Positions 25,219-32,957 of a stretch of DNA of 64,000 nucleotides are shown here, piece after piece. The translations under genes were made by a program, and so were the position numbers. The notes below the pieces were generated by a model. That model searched no databases and was not told where the DNA came from. It saw only the letters and a list, made by a program, of their open reading frames with translations. Numbering within the stretch: the stretch's first letter is position 1; every line of letters begins with the position of its first letter. This DNA comes from Gloeotrichia echinulata CP02 (GTDB taxonomy: Bacteria > Cyanobacteriota > Cyanobacteriia > Cyanobacteriales > Nostocaceae): the NCBI GenBank assembly GCA_038087035.1, contig CP051187.1:3849001-3913000 (forward strand), in the 5' to 3' direction.

Positions 25219-27795
25219 ATGAATAACGAAGATATTGTAGAATCTTTAGAAATCGAACCTGAGTTGGCTGTGGCTCAAAAAAACTTAGGAAATGCATTCC
25301 AACAACAGGGTCAGTTAGAAGAAGCAATTACCTGCTACCAGCAAGCTATAAAAATTAAACCTGACTATGTTGATGCTTATTACAACTTGGGAAATGCACT
25401 CCAACAACAGGGTCAGTTAGAAAAAGCCATTACCTGCTACCAGCAAGCTATAAAAATTAAACCTGACCATGTTAATGCTCATAGCAATTTGGGTAATGCA
25501 CTCCAACAACAGGGTAAGTTAGAGCAAGCCATCCAGTCTTACCAGAAAGCCTTAGAAATCCAACCTGGACTGCCCTTAGTTTATAACAATTTAGGGACTG
25601 TATTTCAGCAACAGCAGAAGTGGAAAACAGCGATTAAATCATACCAAAAAGCATTAGAAATAAACCCAGATTTTGCCGAAGCTCATGACAATCTGGCTAA
25701 TGCATTTTTAGAAGCAGGAGAGGTAGATCAAGCAGTCCAATCCTACCAGAAAGCATTAGCACTTAAACCAGATTTGGCTCAGGCTAAATTGGGTATTTGT
25801 ATAAGTCAACTGCCAATTATTTATTCCAGCTTTGAGGAAATCCAACTTAGACGAAATAATTATCAACAACAGCTGGAAAATTTAGTTAGTTATTATCAAT
25901 TAGCTAATACCCAAGACCGAGCTAATGCGGCGGAAGATGTAGGAACATTATTGCCTTTCTTTCTAGCATATCAAGGCTTAAATGACCGCGATTTGCAGCG
26001 AAGCTATGGGGAAATGATTTGTCAGATCATGGCAAGTCGCTATACCCAAAATTGCCAGCCTATTCCTCTTCCTAATTTAGCAAACAACGAAAAGATTCGT
26101 ATTGGTCTGGTTTCTGGATATTTTCAACATCATTCTAATTGGAGAATTCCCATTAGGGGTTGGATAGAAAATCTGGATATAACTGAATTTGAGTTATTTG
26201 GATATTACACCAATGCAAAACGGGATCGGGAAACAGTAAAAGCCGCGAAAGCGTTTGACAAATTTATTCAAGGTCCTTTGCCAATTGAACAATGGTGTCA
26301 TCTGATTGAGCAAGACAATTTACACGTTCTGATTTTTCCAGAACTGGGGATGGACACTACAACAGTTAAGCTTGGTTGCTTAAGATTGGCTCCGATTCAA
26401 ATTACCTCTTGGGGACACCCAAATACTAGTGGTTTACCAACAATTGACTACTACTTGAGCAGTGACTTAATGGAACCCAAAAATGCTCAACAACATTACA
26501 CCGAAAAATTGGTAAGATTGCCGAATCTATCTATCTATTACTCTCCTTTAGAAATTCAACCGGAAAGGATAGAAAAACAAGCAATCGGTCTGAAAGATAA
26601 TGAAATTATGTTCTGGTGCTGCCAATCTTTATTTAAATATTTACCGCAGGATGATGATGTATTTCCTAGAATTGCTCAGGAGGTAGGTAATTGTAAATTT
26701 GTATTTATCAAATTTGCCAAAGGTGAATGGGTCACGGAAGTTTTTCGTCAGCGTCTCAGCCATGCTTTTGAGGAATTTGGATTCCACTATCAAGACTACT
26801 GCATATTTTTGTCTTCTTTGGAACCCCAAAAATTTGCAGGAGTGACAGCCATTGCAGATATCTTTTTGGATAGTATTGGTTGGTCGGGATGCAACTCTAC
26901 CTTGGAAGCAATTCCCTACAACATTCCCATAGTTGCACTACCAGGAGAGTTGATGCGGGGTCGTCATACCACGGCAATTTTGCAGATGATGGGCATCGCA
27001 GAGATGATTGCTGCAAGTAAGGAGGATTATGTCAAAATTGCTGTGCGTCTCGCTCAAGATGCTGAATATCGCCGACACATCTCCCAGCAAATAGCGGATA
27101 ATAAGCATAAATTATATAACGATCTCGAACCAATAAAAGCTCTGGAGGATTTTCTCCTCAATATCTTCCAGAAACAAAGGAGAACAAATATACCCACTGT
27201 TGCTGATGCCCTGCGGCTGGCGATGCAACATCACCAGTCTCATCGCCTCGACCAAGCTCAACAGTATTATCACCAAATTTTAGCACAACAGCCGGAACAC
27301 CCAGAGGCATTGTATGGGTTAGGGATGCTAGCGCAGCAAAAGGGAGAGTTACAAGAGGCTGAGAAATTTTTAAGTACAGCTTCAAAAGTTCAACCTGATT
27401 CTGTCAAAATTTGGTTTACTTTGGGTAATTTGCGTCAACTTGATGGACAGTTACCAGCAGCCGAGGACGCTTACAAAAAAGCTATTGCTCTACGACCAGA
27501 TGCAGCACCAATTTACAATAACCTCGGCTACACCCTGGAACAACAAGGTAAGTTAGAAGAGGCAATTAATTGCTATCAGAAAACTTTGGAATTGCAACCC
27601 AACTGCATTGAGGCAGATGTCAATTTAGGTAATGCACTCCATACCCAAGGTAAACTCTCAAAAAACAAACAAGCTCATTATGCAGAATTAAATCACAAAT
27701 TGGGTCTTAATAGTAAAAATAACGGGAATTTACAAACTGCCGAGATTTACTTTCAAAAAGCCTTAGAACTCAATCCCAATTACGGGGAAGTTTAA
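25219..27795 (+). CDS. TPR protein with O-GlcNAc-transferase-like (GT41) domain
   Basis: The protein has 858 residues. Five to six TPR units occupy residues 10-200 (LGNAFQQQGQLEEAITCYQQ and repeats). A GT41/SPINDLY-like catalytic region follows at about 285-650, with IRIGLVSGYFQHHSNW, ITSWGHPNTSGLPTIDYYL and DIFLDSIGWSGCNSTLEAI. A second TPR block fills 655-858. GT41 enzymes move a sugar onto Ser/Thr of proteins, and the Thr/Ser/Asn-rich peptides nearby are possible acceptors (inference). The C-terminal TPR block resembles that of the gene at 32958 and stops inside the last repeat (NYGEV then TAA, where the relative has NYGEVYLKLG), so the gene may be truncated or recombined. No clear ribosome site before the ATG. 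Confidence 0.85.
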   Translation: MNNEDIVESLEIEPELAVAQKNLGNAFQQQGQLEEAITCYQQAIKIKPDYVDAYYNLGNALQQQGQLEKAITCYQQAIKIKPDHVNAHSNLGNALQQQGKLEQAIQSYQKALEIQPGLPLVYNNLGTVFQQQQKWKTAIKSYQKALEINPDFAEAHDNLANAFLEAGEVDQAVQSYQKALALKPDLAQAKLGICISQLPIIYSSFEEIQLRRNNYQQQLENLVSYYQLANTQDRANAAEDVGTLLPFFLAYQGLNDRDLQRSYGEMICQIMASRYTQNCQPIPLPNLANNEKIRIGLVSGYFQHHSNWRIPIRGWIENLDITEFELFGYYTNAKRDRETVKAAKAFDKFIQGPLPIEQWCHLIEQDNLHVLIFPELGMDTTTVKLGCLRLAPIQITSWGHPNTSGLPTIDYYLSSDLMEPKNAQQHYTEKLVRLPNLSIYYSPLEIQPERIEKQAIGLKDNEIMFWCCQSLFKYLPQDDDVFPRIAQEVGNCKFVFIKFAKGEWVTEVFRQRLSHAFEEFGFHYQDYCIFLSSLEPQKFAGVTAIADIFLDSIGWSGCNSTLEAIPYNIPIVALPGELMRGRHTTAILQMMGIAEMIAASKEDYVKIAVRLAQDAEYRRHISQQIADNKHKLYNDLEPIKALEDFLLNIFQKQRRTNIPTVADALRLAMQHHQSHRLDQAQQYYHQILAQQPEHPEALYGLGMLAQQKGELQEAEKFLSTASKVQPDSVKIWFTLGNLRQLDGQLPAAEDAYKKAIALRPDAAPIYNNLGYTLEQQGKLEEAINCYQKTLELQPNCIEADVNLGNALHTQGKLSKNKQAHYAELNHKLGLNSKNNGNLQTAEIYFQKALELNPNYGEV

Positions 27796-27973
27796 ACGAG
27801 TGGAGGAGAGATTAATGACAATTAACACCAGTTAAAGGCAAAAAATAGGGGCAATTATTTCTTGATTCCCAGTTTGACCAAAACGGGTTAATTAAAAGTT
27901 CAGCATAACAGGCATCGAAGAACTCTAAATTTTTCCAAGTTTGTAATATTTGAAATTTGAGGAGACAAATAAT

Positions 27974-29455
27974 ATGGCTTTGATTAGAGGAACCAGCGGA
28001 AATGATCCCAATCTGGTGGGTACTTCGGATGCTGATCAGATATACGGTCGCGCTGGAGATGATACCTTGACGGGATTGGGTGGAGACGACCTTCTTTATG
28101 GCGATGAGGGGAATGACTTTGTTGATGGAGGTGACGGCGATGACATCATTAGAGGGGGAAAACTAAGCTTCGGAACAGTCGGTGATAATGATACCCTCGT
28201 GGGAGGTGCAGGGAATGACAACATCTCTGGGGGTGAGGGCAATGATGTCATCTCAGGAGACCAAGCTTTTAACCTTTCTACTGGTGAAACTCCCGAGAGC
28301 AGTAACGATGGCAATGATTTTCTCGATGGTGGCAACGGTAATGACATCATTTCGGGGGGAGGTGGTAATGATACTCTAACTGGAGGAAACGACAAGGACG
28401 CTAATGACACTCTCTTAGGAGGCAGTGGCGATGATCTTCTGCTCGGTGGCTCTGGCGATGACATTTTGATCGGCGGTGCAGGAAATGACCTTGCTATCGG
28501 TAGCTCTGGTAATGATTTTTTCGATGGGGGCGAAGGCGATGACCGGCTCTTTGGGGGTCTTGGCAGTGACCGGATATTCGGGGGATTTGGTAATGATTCC
28601 ATCTATGGTAGTCTTAGTCAGGAAGGTGATAATGGTGATGAAACTGTTGGCAATACTCTTATAGGGGAGAGTGGCAATGACTTTATCCTCACAGGTGACG
28701 GCAATGATCTGATCTATGGGGATCGGGATACCTCTGGAAGACCCGACGGCAATGACAACCTCTTTGGTAAAGGAGGTGAAGATACTATCTTTGGTGGTGG
28801 TGGCAATGATACTATCTCAGGAGGAGAGGGCAATGACCTCATTGATGGTGGCGATAATGATTTGAATTTTGTTTTTAATGACATTGATACCCGCCTTGGT
28901 GGCTTTGGAGGGAATGACCAACTCTTCGGAGGTAAGGGTAATGATACCGTGGTTGGTGGCTTCGGCAACGACACCCTTAATGGTCGTGGTGGACCTGGTG
29001 AGTACGATATATTAATCGGCGGTATCTTCCGTGATCGAGACGGCGACGGTAAACCAGAGTCATCCTTCAGCGAGACTAATTTTCTGAGGGCTAGAGGTCT
29101 CGGTAGATTCGATCCATTGACTTCAAAATCAGATACATTCGTTATTGGAGACAATGAGGTTAATTTTTATACTAGTGGTTCTGGTGGACAACTCCTTCTC
29201 AGCGATGGTTTTCTGTTAACTGGTTTTGAGGATCGCGCTGATATTTTTGACTTCCAGAATGGTGTAGATAAAATCCAGGTGAATAACCCAGATGCTCTGG
29301 TATTTTATGCCTTCAATGACGTAACAGGCACACCAACCACGCTGATTGGGGTTACAGTTAATAACAACTTTGAAGTGATTGCTCAGGTGTCAGGATTTAG
29401 TGCATCTAACATTAATTCTTTTGCTGCTGGTACTTTTATCACCCCGCCCACATAA
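27974..29455 (+). CDS. RTX (hemolysin-type calcium-binding repeat) secreted protein
   Basis: The protein has 493 residues. More than twenty GGxGxDxLx nonapeptide repeats run from about residue 25 to 345 (GGDGDDIIRGG, GGEGNDVISG and others); these form a calcium-binding beta-roll outside the cell. The C-terminal 140 residues are non-repetitive (DTFVIGDNEVNFYTSG, FEDRADIFDFQNGVDKIQV). Such proteins leave by type I secretion with a C-terminal signal; the HlyD adaptor at 19695 could be involved but a PCAT is not the usual RTX exporter. The ATG at 27974 is chosen because GAGGAGA lies nine bases upstream; an in-frame TTG at 27950 is less likely. Confidence 0.9.
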   Translation: MALIRGTSGNDPNLVGTSDADQIYGRAGDDTLTGLGGDDLLYGDEGNDFVDGGDGDDIIRGGKLSFGTVGDNDTLVGGAGNDNISGGEGNDVISGDQAFNLSTGETPESSNDGNDFLDGGNGNDIISGGGGNDTLTGGNDKDANDTLLGGSGDDLLLGGSGDDILIGGAGNDLAIGSSGNDFFDGGEGDDRLFGGLGSDRIFGGFGNDSIYGSLSQEGDNGDETVGNTLIGESGNDFILTGDGNDLIYGDRDTSGRPDGNDNLFGKGGEDTIFGGGGNDTISGGEGNDLIDGGDNDLNFVFNDIDTRLGGFGGNDQLFGGKGNDTVVGGFGNDTLNGRGGPGEYDILIGGIFRDRDGDGKPESSFSETNFLRARGLGRFDPLTSKSDTFVIGDNEVNFYTSGSGGQLLLSDGFLLTGFEDRADIFDFQNGVDKIQVNNPDALVFYAFNDVTGTPTTLIGVTVNNNFEVIAQVSGFSASNINSFAAGTFITPPT

Positions 29456-29859
29456 TGTCGCTAACCCTTCTTTCTAAGAAGGGGACTAAATATAAAGTTG
29501 CACATTGCGTGAAATTTGTAATATTGACTTATTTAAAAGTGCTGTTAGGTGAAAGAGCCATAATTACTAAACAAATAAAGAGTCTTAAGTAGGTCAGCGT
29601 AAATAAACCATACTGGTTATGGTCGTCATTTGTCATTTGTCATTGGGAAGCATTTCAGTCATATTTACGTGTCGTAATATAGTTTTGTTTTTTCGCGCCG
29701 ACTTACTTAAGCGAATGCTATGGACTTATTAAATCTGGCTTTTAATTATTAAAAAATTAAGATCCAGATACTTTCGGCTTATATATATAACCTAATAAAT
29801 TGGGGTTTTATATATTGAGATAATCTTATATATTTTTAGTAATTTAGCTAGAAAAATAA
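29456..29859. other. Spacer with hairpin and MITE before peptide operon
   Basis: CCTTCTT at 29466 can pair with AAGAAGG at 29476, a weak terminator after the RTX gene. A MITE follows at 29585-29710. The remainder is AT-rich. No gene is seen. Confidence 0.45.
29585..29710. mobile_element. MITE, TAAGTAGGTC family, copy a
   Basis: TTAAGTAGGTCAGCG at the left and CGCCGACTTACTTAA at the right form the inverted ends. The interior has GGTCGTCATTTGTCATT, AGCATTT and ATATTTACG, which recur in the same order in copy b at 59028-59147. It is about 126 bp and non-coding. Confidence 0.7.
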
Positions 29860-29922
29860 TGTTCATTAAACACAAAATCGGATACAATAAAAATGTGGGG
29901 AATTAAAAAATAATTCCCCACA
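29860..29922 (+). promoter_or_regulatory. Promoter with start-site hairpin, spliceotide operon
   Basis: TACAAT at 29883-29888 is a good -10. TGTTCA at 29860-29865 is a weak -35, 17 bases away. Six bases after the -10 the arm TGTGGGGAATTA (29894-29905) pairs perfectly with TAATTCCCCACA (29911-29922) over 12 bp with a five-A loop. The TGTG start, the six-base offset and the following AAACAAATTACCAAAA match the GG-peptide-2 leader. The stem is longer and its interior sequence different. Confidence 0.65.
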
Positions 29923-29968
29923 CATAAACAAATTACCAAAAAAAAGTTAGCAATTCCCGGGATAGACT

Positions 29969-30012
29969 CCTATTTGAGTTGCCTCTGTTCTCCCAGAGCT
30001 AATTCAAATAGG
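29969..30012 (+). promoter_or_regulatory. Second 5'-leader hairpin of the spliceotide operon
   Basis: CCTATTTGA at 29969-29977 pairs with TCAAATAGG at 30004-30012, and inside it CTCTG pairs with CAGAG. It lies about 85 bases before the first start codon. It may be an attenuator-like or stabilising structure; there is no T-run. Confidence 0.45.
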
Positions 30013-30097
30013 CAGGATAGTTATTTATCCACTTTCTCCCTTGTCCTCCCGCTGACTTGTTTATTTTCTCTAACAAACAATAGTAGGTAGGACAATC

Positions 30098-30295
30098 ATG
30101 GATCACTATCGAGTTGTAATTCAACGGATAGTTTCACACGATGGAAATATTATAGCCGAAACTACAAGTTTTGACAAGTCATCTGCCAATGATCAAGGTG
30201 ATATTCGTCAAACAGTGTATGTAAGCGTTTCGGCAGGTAATAGCTCTAGGTGTCACGTCAAATCTAGCTGTAGTACATCACAATGCTCAAGCTAA
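30098..30295 (+). CDS. Small Cys/Ser-rich peptide, possible RiPP precursor
   Basis: The peptide has 65 residues. The first 45 are ordinary (MDHYRVVIQRIVSHDGN). The tail is Ser/Cys-rich, with Cys at 52, 58 and 63. It has no Gly-Gly leader and no Nif11 leader. The gene is the first of the operon that leads to the X-Tyr-Gly precursor 34 bases downstream, and it shares the start-site hairpin with the exported peptides. AGGTAGG lies about 8 bases before the ATG. The position suggests it belongs to the pathway as a second substrate, an immunity factor or a helper. I do not recognise the family. Confidence 0.6.
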   Translation: MDHYRVVIQRIVSHDGNIIAETTSFDKSSANDQGDIRQTVYVSVSAGNSSRCHVKSSCSTSQCSS

Positions 30296-30329
30296 TAGAC
30301 TTGTTCTCATTCAACGAGGAAACAATACC

Positions 30330-30761
30330 ATGTCACTAGAAATTTTAGAAAAGGTCAAGAATTTCCTGATTAAACTAGTCAAGGATGAAGATTTTCGCAC
30401 TCAATTAATGAGTGATAAAATCGAAGATATCAAAAAGGCTATGGCAGATGGGGGCTATAACTTTTCTCAAGCAGAATTTGAAACAGCCGCCATCAAAATA
30501 TTGGAATTAAAAGAATCAGGCGAATTTGAAGACCTCAGCGAAGAGGAGTTAGTGGGAGCTTTTGGTGGTTTAACAACTATCTCTAAATTCAAAGGTCTTC
30601 AGCCAATGTATGGGGTTATTTATTGGCCTCCTGAAGAGTATCCAAAGCCACACCCAAAACCGTGGCCGCAACCACAACCCTTATATGGCATAGTCATTAA
30701 TCCACTTGATCCGCCCGTACAGGCTTTATACGGAGTTGTTGCGCCAGAAGAACTACAATGA
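30330..30761 (+). CDS. Nif11-leader spliceotide precursor with three X-Tyr-Gly sites
   Basis: The peptide has 143 residues. Residues 1-80 are a Nif11-type leader (ILEKVKNFLIKLVKDEDF, then EFEDLSEEELVGAFGG) ending in Gly-Gly. The 63-residue core has three near-repeats: QPMYGVI (Tyr94), QPLYGIV (Tyr119) and QALYGVV (Tyr134), separated by Pro-rich linkers (YPKPHPKPWPQPQP). In the plp system of Pleurocapsa, PlpX/PlpY remove a tyramine-sized piece at X-Tyr-Gly, leaving an alpha-keto-beta-amino acid from X. Here X would be Met, Leu and Leu. Other Tyr residues (98, 104) are not followed by Gly and should be left alone. The matching radical SAM and small partner genes follow. AACGAGGAAAC precedes the ATG. 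Confidence 0.9.
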   Translation: MSLEILEKVKNFLIKLVKDEDFRTQLMSDKIEDIKKAMADGGYNFSQAEFETAAIKILELKESGEFEDLSEEELVGAFGGLTTISKFKGLQPMYGVIYWPPEEYPKPHPKPWPQPQPLYGIVINPLDPPVQALYGVVAPEELQ

Positions 30762-30791
30762 TCAGATTCAACTAATTCATAATTCATAATT

Positions 30792-30820
30792 ACCTGTTGG
30801 TGTCTAAATCACCAACAGGT
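30792..30820 (+). terminator. Hairpin after precursor gene (partial terminator?)
   Basis: ACCTGTTGGTG pairs perfectly with CACCAACAGGT across a seven-base loop, 30 bases after the stop codon. The T-run is delayed (ATTTTT about 12 bases later). It could end most transcripts here, so that precursor mRNA exceeds enzyme mRNA. Confidence 0.6.
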
Positions 30821-30858
30821 GAAAACAGAAATTTTTCCCAATTCGTGGAAAGTTATGT

Positions 30859-31015
30859 CAATACGGTTCGGTTAAGCGCCGTAGTTGTTTTCTGGCTTTT
30901 AGCTTAAACCGATTGAAATCGGTTAAAAGCCTACCTAGTAAGCTTTTAGCTGAGTTTAGCTATGAGCAATCAATTTATTGCAGGGCGGGATTTTGGGCTT
31001 AACCGAACCGTATTG
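30859..31015. mobile_element. Intact MITE, perfect 19-bp TIRs and 10-bp target duplication
   Basis: CAATACGGTTCGGTTAAGC at 30859-30877 is exactly inverted as GCTTAACCGAACCGTATTG at 30997-31015. The target duplication AAAGTTATGT flanks both sides (30849-30858 and 31016-31025). The interior contains AACCGATTGAAATCGGTT, a further palindrome. The element is 157 bp with no ORF. Its perfect ends suggest recent insertion. Confidence 0.9.
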
Positions 31016-31089
31016 AAAGTTATGTTAATTATGGATTATAAATCATGAATCGAAAACTTTTTTTAGCAAATAAAACAATTGCCCTAGAC

Positions 31090-31310
31090 ATGACATTTTA
31101 GAAAAGGTCAAGAATTTCCTGATTAAACTAGTCAAAGATGAAGATTTTGGCACTCAATTAATGAGTGATAAAATCGAAGATATCAAAAAAAATATGGCAG
31201 ATGGAGGCTATCACTTTTCTCAAGCAGAATGGGAAACAGTTGCCATCAAAATATTGGCATTAAAAGAATCAGGCGAATTTGAAGACCTCAGCGAAGAGGG
31301 ATTTATTTAA
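31090..31310 (+). pseudogene. Decayed duplicate of the Nif11 leader, core lost
   Basis: From 31098 the frame reads LEKVKNFLIKLVKDEDFGTQ and continues to EFEDLSEEGFI before TAA at 31308, nearly identical to residues 6-73 of the precursor at 30330. The start codon region has a deletion (ATG ACA TTT TAG), putting the ATG out of frame. The Gly-Gly and the whole core are missing. It therefore cannot give a product. It is a duplicated precursor that lost both ends, lying 23 bases before the radical SAM gene. Confidence 0.85.
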
Positions 31311-31332
31311 GTAATCAGATGGAGAGTGAACT

Positions 31333-32595
31333 ATGACATACCACCGTAAAAGCTACGCCGTTTGGGAAATTACTTTAAAATGCAACCTAGCCTGCAGTCA
31401 CTGTGGTTCCCGCGCCGGACAGGAACGCACCAAAGAACTTTCCACAGAAGAAGCTTTGGATCTGGTAAGACAAATGGCAGAAGTGGGGATTAAAGAAGTT
31501 ACCTTGATTGGTGGTGAAGCATTTTTGCGTCCAGACTGGCTAGAAATTGCCCAAGCGATTACTCAAGCGGGGATGCTTTGTGGTATGACAACTGGCGGCT
31601 ATGGTATTTCCTTAGAAACTGCACAAAAAATGAAAGCAGCGGGAATTCGTACTGTCTCCGTTTCTATTGATGGTTTGGAGGAAACCCATGATCGGTTGCG
31701 GGGAAAAAAAGGTTCTTGGAAGTATGCGTTTAAAACCATGAGCCATCTGAGAGAAGTAGGTATTACTTTTGGTTGTAACACGCAAATTAACCGCCTCTCA
31801 GCGCCAGAGTTTCCTTCCATCTATGAATGCATTCGTGATGCTGGGGCCCGTGCTTGGCAAATTCAGATGACGGTACCAATGGGGAATGCAGCAGATAACG
31901 CAGACATTCTGCTCCAACCCTATGAACTGCTAGATATTTACCCGATGCTGGCTCGTGTTGTTCGCCGCGCCTACCGCGAAGGTGTCCAAGTCCAGGCGGG
32001 AAATAATATTGGTTACTACGGCCCTTATGAAAGGCTGTTGCGGGGACGAGGTAACGAGCATGAATTCTCATTTTGGCAAGGTTGCGGTGCTGGTCTTTCT
32101 ACTTTGGGAATTGAAGCTGACGGCGCAATTAAAGGTTGTCCCTCATTACCGACTACGGCTTACACAGGTGGGAATATTCGCGATCGCTCTTTGCATGACA
32201 TCATTGAAAATGCCCCAGAGTTGCGCTTGAATTTAGGCGCAGGAACAGCAGAAGGTACAAATCACTTGTGGGGCTTTTGTAAAACTTGCGAATTCGCCGA
32301 AATTTGCCGTGGGGGTTGCAGTTGGACTGCCCATGTTTTCTTTGATAAAAGAGGGAATAATCCTTACTGTCATTATCGCTCTCTTGTCCAAGCTGAACGT
32401 GGTTTGAGAGAACGTGTTGTTCCTAAAATCAAAGCACAAGGATTACCTTTTGACAATGGTGAGTTTGAGTTAATTGTTGAGCCTATAGATATACCTTTGC
32501 CAGAAAATGACCCATTACGCTTCAGTGCTGATAGCATTCAATGGTCGCAAAATTGGCAGGAAGAAGCAGAAAATTCTTACATCTTAGAGAGGTAA
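31333..32595 (+). CDS. Radical SAM/SPASM peptide maturase, PlpX-like splicease
   Basis: The protein has 420 residues. Cys17, Cys21 and Cys24 in LKCNLACSHC form the radical SAM cluster site. The partial TIM barrel carries LIGGEAFLRPDWL and VSVSIDGLEETHD. A SPASM region with two auxiliary clusters follows: WQGCGAGLS, IKGCPSLP, CKTCEFAEICRGGCSW and NPYCHYR. The family is the Nif11-peptide radical SAM maturases, to which PlpX belongs. With a precursor carrying X-Tyr-Gly sites upstream and a PlpY-sized partner three bases downstream, splicing of Tyr-Gly backbones is the best prediction. A different Nif11-directed radical reaction remains possible until tested. GGAGAG precedes the ATG. Confidence 0.9.
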   Translation: MTYHRKSYAVWEITLKCNLACSHCGSRAGQERTKELSTEEALDLVRQMAEVGIKEVTLIGGEAFLRPDWLEIAQAITQAGMLCGMTTGGYGISLETAQKMKAAGIRTVSVSIDGLEETHDRLRGKKGSWKYAFKTMSHLREVGITFGCNTQINRLSAPEFPSIYECIRDAGARAWQIQMTVPMGNAADNADILLQPYELLDIYPMLARVVRRAYREGVQVQAGNNIGYYGPYERLLRGRGNEHEFSFWQGCGAGLSTLGIEADGAIKGCPSLPTTAYTGGNIRDRSLHDIIENAPELRLNLGAGTAEGTNHLWGFCKTCEFAEICRGGCSWTAHVFFDKRGNNPYCHYRSLVQAERGLRERVVPKIKAQGLPFDNGEFELIVEPIDIPLPENDPLRFSADSIQWSQNWQEEAENSYILER

Positions 32596-32598
32596 TAA

Positions 32599-32793
32599 AT
32601 GATGACAGAAAATTCAGCAAATGCCACAATTAAAACTGAAACAACAGGCTTAGAGTTATCGCCAGATGCATCAGAGAATATTGCTGTACTTCCGCGTTCA
32701 GCTTGGAAGAGTCAACTGACTTATTTAAAAGTCCTGTTAAAAGCAAAGCAAAGCCTGGATAAAAGCGAAACGCTCAATAGTGATAATTCTTAA
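32599..32793 (+). CDS. PlpY-like small partner of the radical SAM enzyme
   Basis: The protein has 64 residues. The first 30 are polar (MMTENSANATIKTETTG). The second half, VLPRSAWKSQLTYLKVLLKA, is a compact amphipathic segment. It starts three bases after the stop of the radical SAM gene with GAGAGG upstream, so the two are translated together. Position, size and the conserved-looking C-terminal helix fit PlpY, the accessory protein needed by PlpX. The identification leans on context more than on motifs. Confidence 0.7.
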   Translation: MMTENSANATIKTETTGLELSPDASENIAVLPRSAWKSQLTYLKVLLKAKQSLDKSETLNSDNS

Positions 32794-32957
32794 TTCATAT
32801 TCCTTTCCCGGTCTAAGAGGCTGTTGGAAAAGTCCGCTTTCATGTGCCCTGGGGATGAGAAATCGCGGTTGATCTTGCACGCAAACAAAACCTACCGACC
32901 CAGGTGAGAAAAACCTTAATTTTGCGTTATACCAGGTTCGTGGAATTTGGAGGTCTT

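Noticed and set aside
28096..28602. Minus-strand ORFs across the RTX gene (SPEPPS-like repeats)
   Set aside because: They mirror the repeats of the RTX frame on the other strand and lack ribosome sites.
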